Part shown: positions 32,917 to 39,936 of the stretch, one piece after another | Layout: each line of letters opens with the position of its first letter | Numbering within the stretch: position 1 is the first letter of the stretch | DNA from: Ferrithrix thermotolerans DSM 19514 | GTDB taxonomy: Bacteria > Actinomycetota > Acidimicrobiia > Acidimicrobiales > Acidimicrobiaceae | Direction: 5' to 3' | Length of the DNA stretch: 39,936 nucleotides | Assembly (NCBI RefSeq): GCF_900128965.1 | Contig: NZ_FQUL01000021.1 | Coordinates: forward strand, 1-39,936 | Program-made: the position numbers and the translations under genes | Notes under the pieces: generated by a model | Told to the model about the DNA's origin: nothing | The model's input: only the letters and a program-made list of their open reading frames with translations | Database searches by the model: none

Positions 32917-33304
32917 AACTAATCTACGTTAGTCGAAGAGATCATGATCACAGTGTTTGGACCCGTTCTTGTATTCTCGGGTATTTTGGTCTAATCAAGG
33001 CCGTAGCGCAAAGGAGTTATCGGATCGAGGGGCGATTTAGACAACTTGTTGACCCGTGATCTGCTAGATGCTAGTATCTCACATCGTATCGGCGGGACAT
33101 CTGCTCTTAGGTTGTAAGACCGTGAAGTGTGTCATCTCGGAGTTGTTCGAAGGGTAAGAGGATCGTGATCTAGGGGGATAGGCGCAGATGACCTCGGAGC
33201 TATGACGCTTATGGCTGCTTTACTATGTCGCTAGATGCGGTACGTCGCAGAGTTAGCTAGCCTGGAAGACAGCTAGGTAAGTGAGTTGAAGGAGGAGGTC
33301 AACT
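32917..33304. other. divergent intergenic region between trpS and mtnN
   Basis: This 388-base stretch has no supported gene and no recognisable tRNA or T-box. It must hold the divergent promoters of trpS and of the mtnN-scpA-scpB-rluB operon. A short inverted repeat (CTAGC and GCTAG) lies near 33257-33275, upstream of mtnN. Confidence 0.4.
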
Positions 33305-34066
33305 GTGACCCTCGGAGTCGTCGTAGCAATGAACGAAGAGGCACAAGATCTCCGCAGAGTTATCGAGGATCTACCCGGCACCGAGTCTTTTATGTGCGGT
33401 GTATCTGAGCTAATGGTCAACGATCAGGTGGTTGTTTGTAAGAGCGGGATAGGCAAGATCAACGCCGCTTCAGCAGTGACCGCAATGCTTGCTCGCGTAA
33501 AGATAAATGCAGTGCTGTCGATTGGCATGGCTGGATCTCTCCTTCCTTGCTTTGGTGTTGGAGACATCGTGGTGGCGTCGGGCGCTGTCGAACACGATCT
33601 CGATCTGAGGCCGATCGCGCGGGTTCCGGGGGAGATGTTGGGGTCGTCATCTGTCTGTCACCAATCCGACAAGGACTTTGTACGCCTTCTAAAGGGTATC
33701 GTAGAACGAGATATGGAGACGTGGAGGTCCGTTGTAAGGGACGAATTCAATAGAGATGCAACATTGAGTGAGACAGTCGTAGCCTCCGGCGACTCGCTTG
33801 TTACCTCTAAAGAGAACAAGTCCAAGATCTCAAGGCACTTTCCTTATGCTGGCGTTGTGGATATGGAGACCGCTGCGGTGGCCCGAGTAGCTATGCAATA
33901 TAAGGTTCCATGGAGTGCTCTAAGGATAGTATCCGATACCGCTGACTCCAAAGAGGTCGGCGCAAAGGTTCTAGAGTTCTGTCGGTGGCAAGGTTCAAAG
34001 ATGATCGCCGATACCGTTGTGCAACTTGTAGGACTTAGCGCAAAGTCAAGATCGGACGGGCGATGA
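33305..34066 (+). CDS. mtnN: 5'-methylthioadenosine/S-adenosylhomocysteine nucleosidase
   Basis: This 253-residue nucleosidase cleaves MTA and SAH to adenine and the thio-sugar, removing by-products of SAM use. The first catalytic Glu lies in VAMNEEAQDL. The GIGKINAA loop, the IGMAGSL segment and the AVEHDLDLRP block are family-typical. The C-terminal VVDMETAAVA and IVSDTAD provide the ribose Glu and the general acid Asp. The GTG start has a strong AGGAGGAGG upstream. It leads a unit with scpA, scpB and rluB, four bases before scpA. It is somewhat longer (about 20 residues) than the E. coli enzyme, owing to an insertion near residues 115-150. Confidence 0.9.
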   Translation: MTLGVVVAMNEEAQDLRRVIEDLPGTESFMCGVSELMVNDQVVVCKSGIGKINAASAVTAMLARVKINAVLSIGMAGSLLPCFGVGDIVVASGAVEHDLDLRPIARVPGEMLGSSSVCHQSDKDFVRLLKGIVERDMETWRSVVRDEFNRDATLSETVVASGDSLVTSKENKSKISRHFPYAGVVDMETAAVARVAMQYKVPWSALRIVSDTADSKEVGAKVLEFCRWQGSKMIADTVVQLVGLSAKSRSDGR

Positions 34067-34069
34067 AGC

Positions 34070-34861
34070 GTGCCTTACGAGATGAAGGCTAACGGTTTCG
34101 GCGGCTCCCTAGATGCTCTCATCGGACAGGTCAGCTCTGGAAAGGTTGATATAAGGACGATTGCGCTCTTATCTTTAATTTCTGAGTTTACTGCGGCACT
34201 AGAGTCTAACCACGACAAGGAGCTGGATAGTTTAAGCCGCTTTGTCTCTGAAATGGCGATTCTTCTTAGGTATAAGTGCCGGTACATCTTGGGAAAAGAT
34301 AGTGAAGAGGATCTCGAGCTGGAAGATATCTCAACTGCAGAAGAGAAAGAGGTATTGCTCATCTCACTGTTAGGCGCCACCGTTTTTCGGGAGGTGTCTA
34401 TTGAACTTGAAAGGAAGCTTCAAGAGACCAGTTTGACGGTTCCCCGTTCGGTGGGACCTGATCTCTCGTTGGTCGCTGAGATAAAAGATCCACTTCGAAA
34501 GATATCTCCGATGCAGCTGAGAGATACATTTGAGCGGATCTTGCACGTCGTGGAGCGAGAGGTCGTCGATGCATCGCATATAACGTCGGTACCCGTGTCG
34601 GTGCGTGAGGTGGGAGAGACGGTGATGAGACGTCTTCTGTCTCAGTCGGAGGTAACCTTTACAGACCTGGTCCTTTTCGCAAAGAGCCGCTTTGAGATCG
34701 TCGTTAGCTTTCTGCTAATCCTTGAGGGATCCAGAGTTGGGTTCTTGGAGCTCGAAATGGTGGAGGGGACTGAAAAGGATCTTGTGCTTGTACGCATAAG
34801 TAGAGAAGCTAGCCAATCAGCGGCAGAGGTGTTTGCTGAGATATTTAGGGTGATTGAGTGA
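34070..34861 (+). CDS. scpA: segregation and condensation protein A (kleisin)
   Basis: This 263-residue kleisin bridges the SMC dimer together with ScpB in chromosome condensation. The N-terminal GGSLDALIGQVSSGKVDI and EMAILLRYKCRYIL match the SMC neck-binding region. The middle is acidic (EDLELEDISTAEEKE), and the C-terminal winged helix (SEVTFTDLVLFAKSRFEIVVSFLLILE) contacts the SMC head. The protein is diverged from firmicute ScpA but syntenic with scpB. The start is GTG 34070; the scpA stop overlaps the scpB start as GTGA. Confidence 0.9.
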   Translation: MPYEMKANGFGGSLDALIGQVSSGKVDIRTIALLSLISEFTAALESNHDKELDSLSRFVSEMAILLRYKCRYILGKDSEEDLELEDISTAEEKEVLLISLLGATVFREVSIELERKLQETSLTVPRSVGPDLSLVAEIKDPLRKISPMQLRDTFERILHVVEREVVDASHITSVPVSVREVGETVMRRLLSQSEVTFTDLVLFAKSRFEIVVSFLLILEGSRVGFLELEMVEGTEKDLVLVRISREASQSAAEVFAEIFRVIE

Positions 34862-35484
34862 CTAGTCAAGACGACTTCGATTCAGACAGTATTGCAGCTG
34901 TAAAGCCAAACACGAAGGATAGACATCTAGCAGCACAGGTGGAGGCCCTATTGATAGTGGCAGCCGAGCCCATAACCGCAGATGAGATCGCAAAGCTCGT
35001 AGGCGTCGAGATACCTTTTGCTGTAGAGGCGCTTGGATGTCTTGAAGAGTTTTACGAGCAGTCAAGGCGTGCATTTTATCTTGCGCACATCGGTGGAGGA
35101 TTTCAGATCCGAACGCGACCGGAGTTCGAAGGAGTCGTCAAACGCTACGTGGACTTCAACTATAGCGACAGGTTATCGAAGGCGGCTCTTGAAGTACTCT
35201 CGATAGTCGCCTATCGTCAACCTATCTCTAAAGCACAGATATCGCAGATCCGTGGAGTCAACTCTGACGCAACGGTGCGCCTGCTTTTAGACAAGGGTTA
35301 CCTCGAGGCGAAAGAGAGAGACAGTGGTCCTGGACAGGCTTACCTTTACCGAACGACAAAGCTGTTTCTTGAGCGTCTTGGACTTTATTCTTTAGACGAT
35401 CTGCCCAAATTGGATGGCTATGTTCCTGACGCCCGCTTCGTTGAAAACCTTGAACGAACCTTGATATTAGATAGGGAAGGTTAA
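34858..35484 (+). CDS. scpB: segregation and condensation protein B
   Basis: This 208-residue protein has tandem winged helices and is the dimeric regulatory subunit of SMC-ScpAB. Typical blocks are VEALLIVAAEPITADEIAKLVG, GGFQIRTRPEF and LEVLSIVAYRQPISKAQISQIRGVNSD, ending with LGLYSLDDLP. It starts with GTG overlapping scpA by four bases and is directly followed by rluB, the usual bacterial arrangement. The C-terminal tail after the second domain is about 20 residues. Confidence 0.95.
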   Translation: MTSQDDFDSDSIAAVKPNTKDRHLAAQVEALLIVAAEPITADEIAKLVGVEIPFAVEALGCLEEFYEQSRRAFYLAHIGGGFQIRTRPEFEGVVKRYVDFNYSDRLSKAALEVLSIVAYRQPISKAQISQIRGVNSDATVRLLLDKGYLEAKERDSGPGQAYLYRTTKLFLERLGLYSLDDLPKLDGYVPDARFVENLERTLILDREG

Positions 35485-36243
35485 TTGGGGGAGTCGGCAG
35501 ATGAGAGAAAGCCAGAGCGCATACAGAAGGTTCTAGCTCGTCTGGGTTACGGCTCCAGGAGATCTTGCGAACAGATAATTCTGCAAGGCCGGGTAAAGAT
35601 AAACGGTCGCCTTGCGACACTAGGTGACAAAGTGCTAGCTGGCCACGATGAGCTTAGGGTAGACGGTCACTTGGTGCTCGGATCCAGTGAGTTGACGTAC
35701 TATTTGGTGCATAAACCAAAGGGAGTAATATGTTCTTCCTCGGACCCATACAACAGAAAAAGCATCCTTGAACTGGTGCCCTCTACCCCTAGAGTTTTCT
35801 CAGTTGGTAGGCTCGACTTCGACTCTGAGGGACTGATCATACTGACAAACGACGGCGATCTGAGCTACGCCCTTACCCACCCTTCGCTGGCGGTGGAGAA
35901 GGAGTATCTAGTGCAGCTAAGAAGAAGACCAACAGACTCCGAACTGAACAGACTTAGGCACGGGATCTTACTGGAAGACGGTCGAACACATCCTGCCACC
36001 TTTACCCGCCTTGACGATACGCTAGTTCGCGTAGTCTTGCACGAAGGTAGAAACCGCCAGATTCGCCGCATGTTTGAGGCGACATCCAACGAGGTAACAA
36101 GGCTCGTAAGAGTAAGGATCGGTGATCTTGTGGATCAACGTTTGGCTCCAGGGGCATATCGGGTCTTAACCTCATCTGAGGTTATATCTCTAAGAAAATC
36201 AGTTGGAAACAGTCGTCTTGGCAAGAGGTCTGAAAGGCCGTAG
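35485..36243 (+). CDS. rluB: 23S rRNA pseudouridine synthase (RsuA/RluB family)
   Basis: This 252-residue enzyme has an N-terminal S4 RNA-binding domain (RIQKVLARLGYGSRRSCEQI, about residues 10-60) and a catalytic domain with the Asp motif GRLDFDSEGLIILTNDG. The KPKGVICSS and EGRNRQIRRMF blocks are also family signatures. RluB-type enzymes isomerise a uridine in helix 89 of 23S rRNA; exact site assignment is by family. The TTG start comes directly after the scpB stop, with GGGAAGG upstream. It is the last gene of the mtnN-scpA-scpB-rluB unit. Confidence 0.93.
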   Translation: MGESADERKPERIQKVLARLGYGSRRSCEQIILQGRVKINGRLATLGDKVLAGHDELRVDGHLVLGSSELTYYLVHKPKGVICSSSDPYNRKSILELVPSTPRVFSVGRLDFDSEGLIILTNDGDLSYALTHPSLAVEKEYLVQLRRRPTDSELNRLRHGILLEDGRTHPATFTRLDDTLVRVVLHEGRNRQIRRMFEATSNEVTRLVRVRIGDLVDQRLAPGAYRVLTSSEVISLRKSVGNSRLGKRSERP

Positions 36244-36303
36244 AGCAAAGTTCATCTCACTGTCGCTGACTTGTTCTGGCGCCTTGGTGCTTTATCGTCG
36301 CTG

Positions 36304-36309
36304 TATACT
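36304..36309 (+). promoter_or_regulatory. -10 box for a leaderless aroH start
   Basis: TATACT, a near-perfect -10, ends seven bases before ATG 36317. No ribosome-binding site is present between rluB and aroH. This is the clearest example of the leaderless pattern in the window. Confidence 0.55.
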
Positions 36310-36316
36310 TTCGTAG

Positions 36317-36679
36317 ATGCCAGTTCGAGGATTAAGAGGTGCGACCACTGTCTTGGAGGACACCATAAGTGAGGTTACCTCCAAGACCAAGGAGTTAGTT
36401 TCTAAGATGCTGGAGGTAAACGGCATCGACAAGGAACAGCTGATCTCAATCATATTTACAGCGACAAACGATGTTCACTCGATGTTCCCGGCAACTGCGG
36501 CTCGGGAACTTGGGCTTGGAGACGTCCCTTTGATGTGTGCCAGGGAGCTCGACATCGTAGGTGCCACTCCACTGTGCCTACGGGTTCTTATGCATCTAGA
36601 GACTGACAGAGGTCGAAGAGAGCTCCATCACGTATATCTTCACGGCGCAAAAAATCTTCGCGACGATCTGCCGGAGTAG
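36317..36679 (+). CDS. aroH: chorismate mutase, AroH class
   Basis: This 120-residue trimeric AroH-type chorismate mutase converts chorismate to prephenate for Phe and Tyr. The N-terminal VRGLRGATTV with its active-site Arg, the IIFTATNDVHSMFPATAARELG block and the C-terminal HHVYLHGAKNLRDDL (with the second Arg) are diagnostic. The length matches the Bacillus-type enzyme. The ATG is probably leaderless. It precedes aroA by eight bases, so both chorismate-pathway genes are likely one unit. Confidence 0.94.
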   Translation: MPVRGLRGATTVLEDTISEVTSKTKELVSKMLEVNGIDKEQLISIIFTATNDVHSMFPATAARELGLGDVPLMCARELDIVGATPLCLRVLMHLETDRGRRELHHVYLHGAKNLRDDLPE

Positions 36680-36687
36680 AAGCGAAG

Positions 36688-38049
36688 ATGAACAAGGAGC
36701 ACGAATCAGGATCGAACGCCAGAGCGGTAGTGCGCGGCGGCGGTAGTTTCAATGGTGAGTTAGAGCCGCCTGGAGACAAGTCAATCTCACACAGAGCCCT
36801 GATCTTCGCCTCTTTCTGTAAAGGTAGATCTACGTTGTCAGGGGTATCACTAGGCGCAGATGTCAGTGCTAACGTAAACACCTTGCTCAAGCTTGGAGTC
36901 GATGTCCACCGGGATCCTGTAGACCCCACCCGCATAACCGTTGTCAGCGACGGGCCGTCTTCTTACGGCGAGCCCTCGGAGATATTGGATGTGGGTAACT
37001 CTGGCACCTTACTGCGTCTCATGACAGGCGTGCTCGTTGGGTGCGAAGGCCACTTTGTACTTACCGGCGACAGATCCATAGTTCAAAGACCAATGATGAG
37101 AGTGGTATCTCCCTTGCGACAACTGGGTGCCAAGGTGGACGGTAGAGACGGTGGTGCGTACGCCCCGATATCAATCAGGGGATCAAGATTAAAAGGACGA
37201 GATCTTTCTACTCAAGTTCCATCGGCGCAAGTAAAGTCCTCACTCATTCTTGCTGGTCTTATGGCTGAAGGTACGACCAAAATACACGAGTTAATAAAGA
37301 CCCGAGCGCACACCGAGGAATTTCTTAGCTATCTTGAAATCGATCATGAGATAGTAGATTTCGACTCTGGTGCCAGGGATGTGACGGTGAATAAGCTAAC
37401 CCGAGCTCCCAGAGCCTTTACCCTTGGGATTCCCGCCGATCCTTCACAGGCTGCCTTTTTTATTGCCGGAGCGCTTATCTCCTCTGACTCGGATCTCGTC
37501 CTTAGAGGTATCTATCTGGGTGAAGGGCGCGACGCTTATCTCAAGGTTTTAGAGAGGATGGGGGCCCACCTGAGTTATGAAAATCTCAGAGACGGTGCAT
37601 TTCCCATTGGTGATGTAGGTGCCCGGTCCTCGTTGCTGAAGGGCACAGAGATATCATCCGCCGAGGTCCCTGGGCTTATAGATGAGATACCGATTCTGGC
37701 AGCAATAGCCACTTTCGCTGAAGGGGTTACTACCTTTTACGGTGTCAGTGAACTGAGAGCGAAGGAGTCCGACCGTATCGCTACCACAATAGAGATGATC
37801 AAGAGATTTGGGGGTAGAGCCGAGAGTGACGGCGAGAGGCTTAGCGTCTTTGGTCAGCGCAACTTTAAACCAAAAGCCTGCGTGGTCGATAGCTACGGCG
37901 ATCATCGAATCGCCATGTCGTCTGCGATTATGGCCACTCAGGCAGACGGGGATACCGAGATTCTGGACTTTGGGTGCGTAGAGACATCGTATGTAGACTT
38001 TGCCGAGCACCTCAGCCAGATGCGTTCGGGAGAGATTTTTATCGCATAG
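36688..38049 (+). CDS. aroA: 3-phosphoshikimate 1-carboxyvinyltransferase (EPSP synthase)
   Basis: This is a 453-residue two-domain shikimate-pathway enzyme transferring enolpyruvate from PEP to shikimate-3-phosphate. The N-terminal PPGDKSISHRALI and LDVGNSGTLLRLMTG (the PEP-site NSGT) and SLRQLGAKVD-like PLRQLGAKVDG are present. The central IPADPSQAAFFIAGALI and the C-terminal LRAKESDRI and DHRIAMSSA blocks complete the site. An Ala rather than Gly follows PEP-site residues in some tolerant forms; I do not try to class sensitivity here. In many bacteria cmk and der follow aroA, but here the synteny ends. Confidence 0.95.
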   Translation: MNKEHESGSNARAVVRGGGSFNGELEPPGDKSISHRALIFASFCKGRSTLSGVSLGADVSANVNTLLKLGVDVHRDPVDPTRITVVSDGPSSYGEPSEILDVGNSGTLLRLMTGVLVGCEGHFVLTGDRSIVQRPMMRVVSPLRQLGAKVDGRDGGAYAPISIRGSRLKGRDLSTQVPSAQVKSSLILAGLMAEGTTKIHELIKTRAHTEEFLSYLEIDHEIVDFDSGARDVTVNKLTRAPRAFTLGIPADPSQAAFFIAGALISSDSDLVLRGIYLGEGRDAYLKVLERMGAHLSYENLRDGAFPIGDVGARSSLLKGTEISSAEVPGLIDEIPILAAIATFAEGVTTFYGVSELRAKESDRIATTIEMIKRFGGRAESDGERLSVFGQRNFKPKACVVDSYGDHRIAMSSAIMATQADGDTEILDFGCVETSYVDFAEHLSQMRSGEIFIA

Positions 38050-38288
38050 CCAAACATCACACGTTAGTTGCGAGATGGACCTTATAGCCATCGAAGTGAT
38101 TGCACGAACGTAACGCTATCGAAATCGAACCATCATTCATCTATAGATCACGATATTTCGGTCGATCGCTATTTTAGGTTGCCGTTTATCAACAAGTAGG
38201 TCGGTCATTGGGTGGGTTCGTTCGACTGAGACAGTATGAGAATTCGCTTTGTAAGGGGAGGCTTGGCAGTTCCTTGTTTTGTGCTCCA

Positions 38289-39080
38289 ATGATGCAACCG
38301 TTCTGTGAGCAGGAGTGCTCGGAGTTAGAACCCCTAAAGTTGGCAATGTTGCTCTTTGAGGACTTCGAGCTGCTAGATGTTACCGGTCCCCTTGAGATTC
38401 TCGGACGCCTCCCGGAACTCTTTACGATTACTTTGATCGGTTGTGAACTCAAGCCTATAAGTAGCGTTCAAGGAGTCTCCATCATGCCCTCTACCCCGAT
38501 GTTAGAGGAGTCTAGGGTTGATCTTCTGATGGTCCCTGGAGGAAGAGGTACACGCACGTTGATGAACGATGAAGCGTTGATCGATTGGCTTATGCCTACG
38601 GGTCTCAGGCGTCGATTGTCGCCTCTGTGTACCGGTGCATACCTTTTGGCAAAAGCCCATCTCTTAGACGGTTACCGTGCAACCACTAACAAGCGAGCAC
38701 TTGAGTGGGCGCAGGAAGTAGCTCCGAACGTTATCTTTGAACCAAGAGCCAGGTGGGTGAAGGATCGAGACAGATGGACCTCTTCGGGGGTTGCGGCGGA
38801 AATTGATATGACTCTTACCCTTGTGGCCCACCTTGCGGGCGAGTCCCAGGCGCAGGAGGTAGCTAGCGTAATTGAATATAAGTGGGATGACGATCCGGAT
38901 CACGATCCTTTCGCCAAGGATGATAGTCGCAAGGGACTTCAGAGTTCCCCGGCTATTGTTACGGCTTTCCGCTCTCGTCTGAAACCCAATCACCAGGAGT
39001 ATGAGGTCATTGCTGAAGATCTTGAACGGCTTGCTCGAACCCAACCCGGACTTCGATTCTTTAAGACCTACCAAGCTTAG
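38289..39080 (+). CDS. DJ-1/PfpI-family glutamine amidotransferase-like protein
   Basis: This is a 263-residue protein of the ThiJ/DJ-1/PfpI superfamily. The core reads LAMLLFEDFELLDVTGPLEIL at the start, then VDLLMVPGG, and the nucleophile elbow SPLCTGAYLLAKAHLLDGY with Cys. The following TTNKRALEW and WTSSGVAAEIDMTLTLVAHL match the family, including the usual post-Cys helix. It resembles the N-terminal domain of GATase1-like AraC regulators but has no DNA-binding domain; instead the C-terminus is a hydrophilic tail of about 50 residues. ATG 38289 has no Shine-Dalgarno. TTG 38208 (27 residues longer) or 38274 are alternatives. The substrate is unknown. Confidence 0.82.
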   Translation: MMQPFCEQECSELEPLKLAMLLFEDFELLDVTGPLEILGRLPELFTITLIGCELKPISSVQGVSIMPSTPMLEESRVDLLMVPGGRGTRTLMNDEALIDWLMPTGLRRRLSPLCTGAYLLAKAHLLDGYRATTNKRALEWAQEVAPNVIFEPRARWVKDRDRWTSSGVAAEIDMTLTLVAHLAGESQAQEVASVIEYKWDDDPDHDPFAKDDSRKGLQSSPAIVTAFRSRLKPNHQEYEVIAEDLERLARTQPGLRFFKTYQA

Positions 39081-39362
39081 GATGGAAAACGGTGATATGT
39101 TTTAGCATTCGAGACCAAGGAGACCCAAAGGCAGCGGAAAGTCAACCCTCAGCACTTAGAGGCACAACGCCGTGCGGCACGGGACTTCTACTCGGAGTGT
39201 ACAGGTAGCTACCCTGTTCCGGGAAGCTAGGGTGGAAGACACCGTTAGCTGAGAGCACAACCACTAGTGTTTGCCAACCGCTGTCGTCGCCATGTCACCT
39301 CGATGGCGACTCCCTCAACACATCATTGAAGGGCAACTCACCTCTTACCAGCTGACCTTGCT
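39081..39362. other. intergenic, possible remnants
   Basis: This region between convergent genes has no full gene. One plus-strand frame (about 39100-39228) reads HLEAQRRAARDFYSE and similar charged sequence before a stop, perhaps a decayed coding remnant that I cannot identify. It also holds a palindrome GGTAGCTACC (39204-39213) and a hairpin at 39286-39310. Confidence 0.35.
39286..39310. terminator. hairpin between convergent genes
   Basis: GTCGCCAT and ATGGCGAC form a perfect 8-bp stem with a 9-nt loop, between the DJ-1-like gene and the channel remnant. It has no T-tract. A terminator role is inferred from position. Confidence 0.4.
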
Positions 39363-39707
39363 TCAATTGGTGATATCGTTGCGCAGGTATTTTTTTACTT
39401 TGCGTACCACGATAATAGAGTCCTCAAGAGACAAAGTGAAGTCCGTGTCAACCCCTATCTCGATGCCCGTCTTGGTCTTGGCTCCGAGCACAAGGTCTTC
39501 GCTATTAGACCGAATCTCTGAGAGTAGTTTACCGCTCTGTCCAGGACTTATCTTCTCTTCCATTAACTGGTAGGTTTCGCTCCCGAGTAACTTTCTTAGT
39601 ATGGCTGACGCGTGAGGTGCCTCCAGACTCTTTGCCAGAGTGTGACCTACAAGTTCTTCGACCGAAACCGATACATCAACGCCTAGTGTCCCTAGCCAAA
39701 GTTTCAC
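39363..39707 (-). pseudogene. 3' remnant of a TrkA-type potassium channel gene (RCK_C domain)
   Basis: The 114-codon frame matches the end of a bacterial potassium channel or TrkA-like protein. GVDVSVSVEELVGHTLAKSLE corresponds to the last strand and helix of RCK_N; the rest (ILRKLLGSETYQLMEEKISPGQSGKLL, then LVLGAKTKTGIEI and LSLEDSIIVV) is an RCK_C/TrkA_C domain. The pore helices and most of RCK_N are absent. Coding sequence in this frame runs only to about the TA at 39711-39712, where an IS630-like end begins, so the gene appears cut by that insertion. GTG 39707 is probably not a native start. Confidence 0.65.
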
Positions 39708-39710
39708 TAC

Positions 39711-39936
39711 TAAACAGGAATTTTCAAGTTTCGGCCCCTGTTGAACCCATTATACACCTACTCTTTAGAGGAAAAGGCAATGACAATAGCTAAGCAGATA
39801 TCGAGGAGCAACCCAAGCGGCGAAAGATTCACAAGGGTCCAAGAAGCGCACCGGCCGTAGACCAACCTACGTCGTCACGTTGAGCGATGAGGATAAAGAG
39901 TTCCTCACCTCCGTCATCGCCAAAGCTAGCGCTCCA
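39711..39936 (+). mobile_element. left end of an IS630-type insertion sequence (partial)
   Basis: The element seems to begin at the TA at 39711-39712, the usual IS630/Tc1 target. The end carries an internal inverted repeat AACAGG (39713-39718) and CCTGTT (39737-39742), then a promoter-like region and a transposase start region. The other end is outside the window. The inferred boundary coincides with the break in the potassium-channel gene. Confidence 0.6.
39780..39936 (+). CDS. IS630-family transposase, N-terminus only
   Basis: From 39841 the frame reads KKRTGRRPTYVVTLSDEDKE and onward to the window edge, a typical IS630 transposase beginning just before its helix-turn-helix. No canonical start precedes this motif in that frame; the first is TTG 39880, inside TLSDED. 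ATG 39780 has a good GAGGAAAAGG ribosome-binding site but is in another frame and ends at 39858-39860. The copy may be frameshifted, or use frameshifting as some IS630 transposases do. Confidence 0.6.

Noticed and set aside
32917-33304. tRNA-like TTCGAA sequence and possible T-box near trpS
   Set aside because: No cloverleaf arms pair, and no T-box antiterminator core is present.

Overview
The window looks like chromosomal DNA of an actinobacterium. The strongest marker is a mycothiol synthase gene (mshD), since mycothiol is essentially confined to Actinomycetota. Other supports are a GroES-like protein ending in TGLYL of a type I recognise from actinomycetes, many GTG and TTG starts, and several starts that look leaderless. 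Base composition is close to balanced, not GC-rich. An acidophilic Acidimicrobiia-type lineage would fit, but that last step is inference.

Layout. 1-3260 holds a lipoprotein substrate-binding protein and a diguanylate cyclase (both minus). 3410-8476 holds a lone ABC ATPase, a gamma-carbonic-anhydrase-like protein, an MFS permease, a ParA-type ATPase and a CYTH-CHAD protein. 8600-11831 is a thiamine cluster transcribed leftward in the order thiO-thiS-thiG-thiD. 12579-17046 has an acyl-CoA synthetase, a small helical protein, a YhdH/AcuI reductase and a dGTPase. 17515-21031 (minus) has a small membrane protein, rlmN, an EamA permease and mshD. 21224-30346 has nth followed by a tightly packed operon: hisD-hisC-hisB-hisH-hisA-hisF, a GroES-like gene, hisI, trpE and ygfZ. 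30469-32916 (minus) has an EthD-like protein, a metallo-beta-lactamase-fold hydrolase and trpS. 33305-38049 has mtnN-scpA-scpB-rluB and then aroH-aroA (chorismate branch and chromosome condensation). The right end has a DJ-1/PfpI-like protein, the 3' remnant of a TrkA-type potassium channel, and the left end of an IS630-type element that appears to have cut that channel gene.

Most notable. (1) Three genes seem to lack any canonical start codon where one is needed: hisH (ATA), the MBL hydrolase (ACG) and CYTH-CHAD (ACG). Each candidate is one transition from ATG, follows a Shine-Dalgarno-like sequence and precedes an Ala codon. (2) Several genes show an extended leaderless-promoter pattern, with a TANNNT hexamer exactly 6-7 nt before the start and no Shine-Dalgarno. 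(3) A CYTH-CHAD protein (CHAD binds polyphosphate) is coupled to a ParA-type positioning ATPase, which could be a polyphosphate-granule positioning pair. (4) The gamma-CA-like protein has Glu where the third zinc-ligand His is expected. No CRISPR array, tRNA, rRNA or clear riboswitch was seen.
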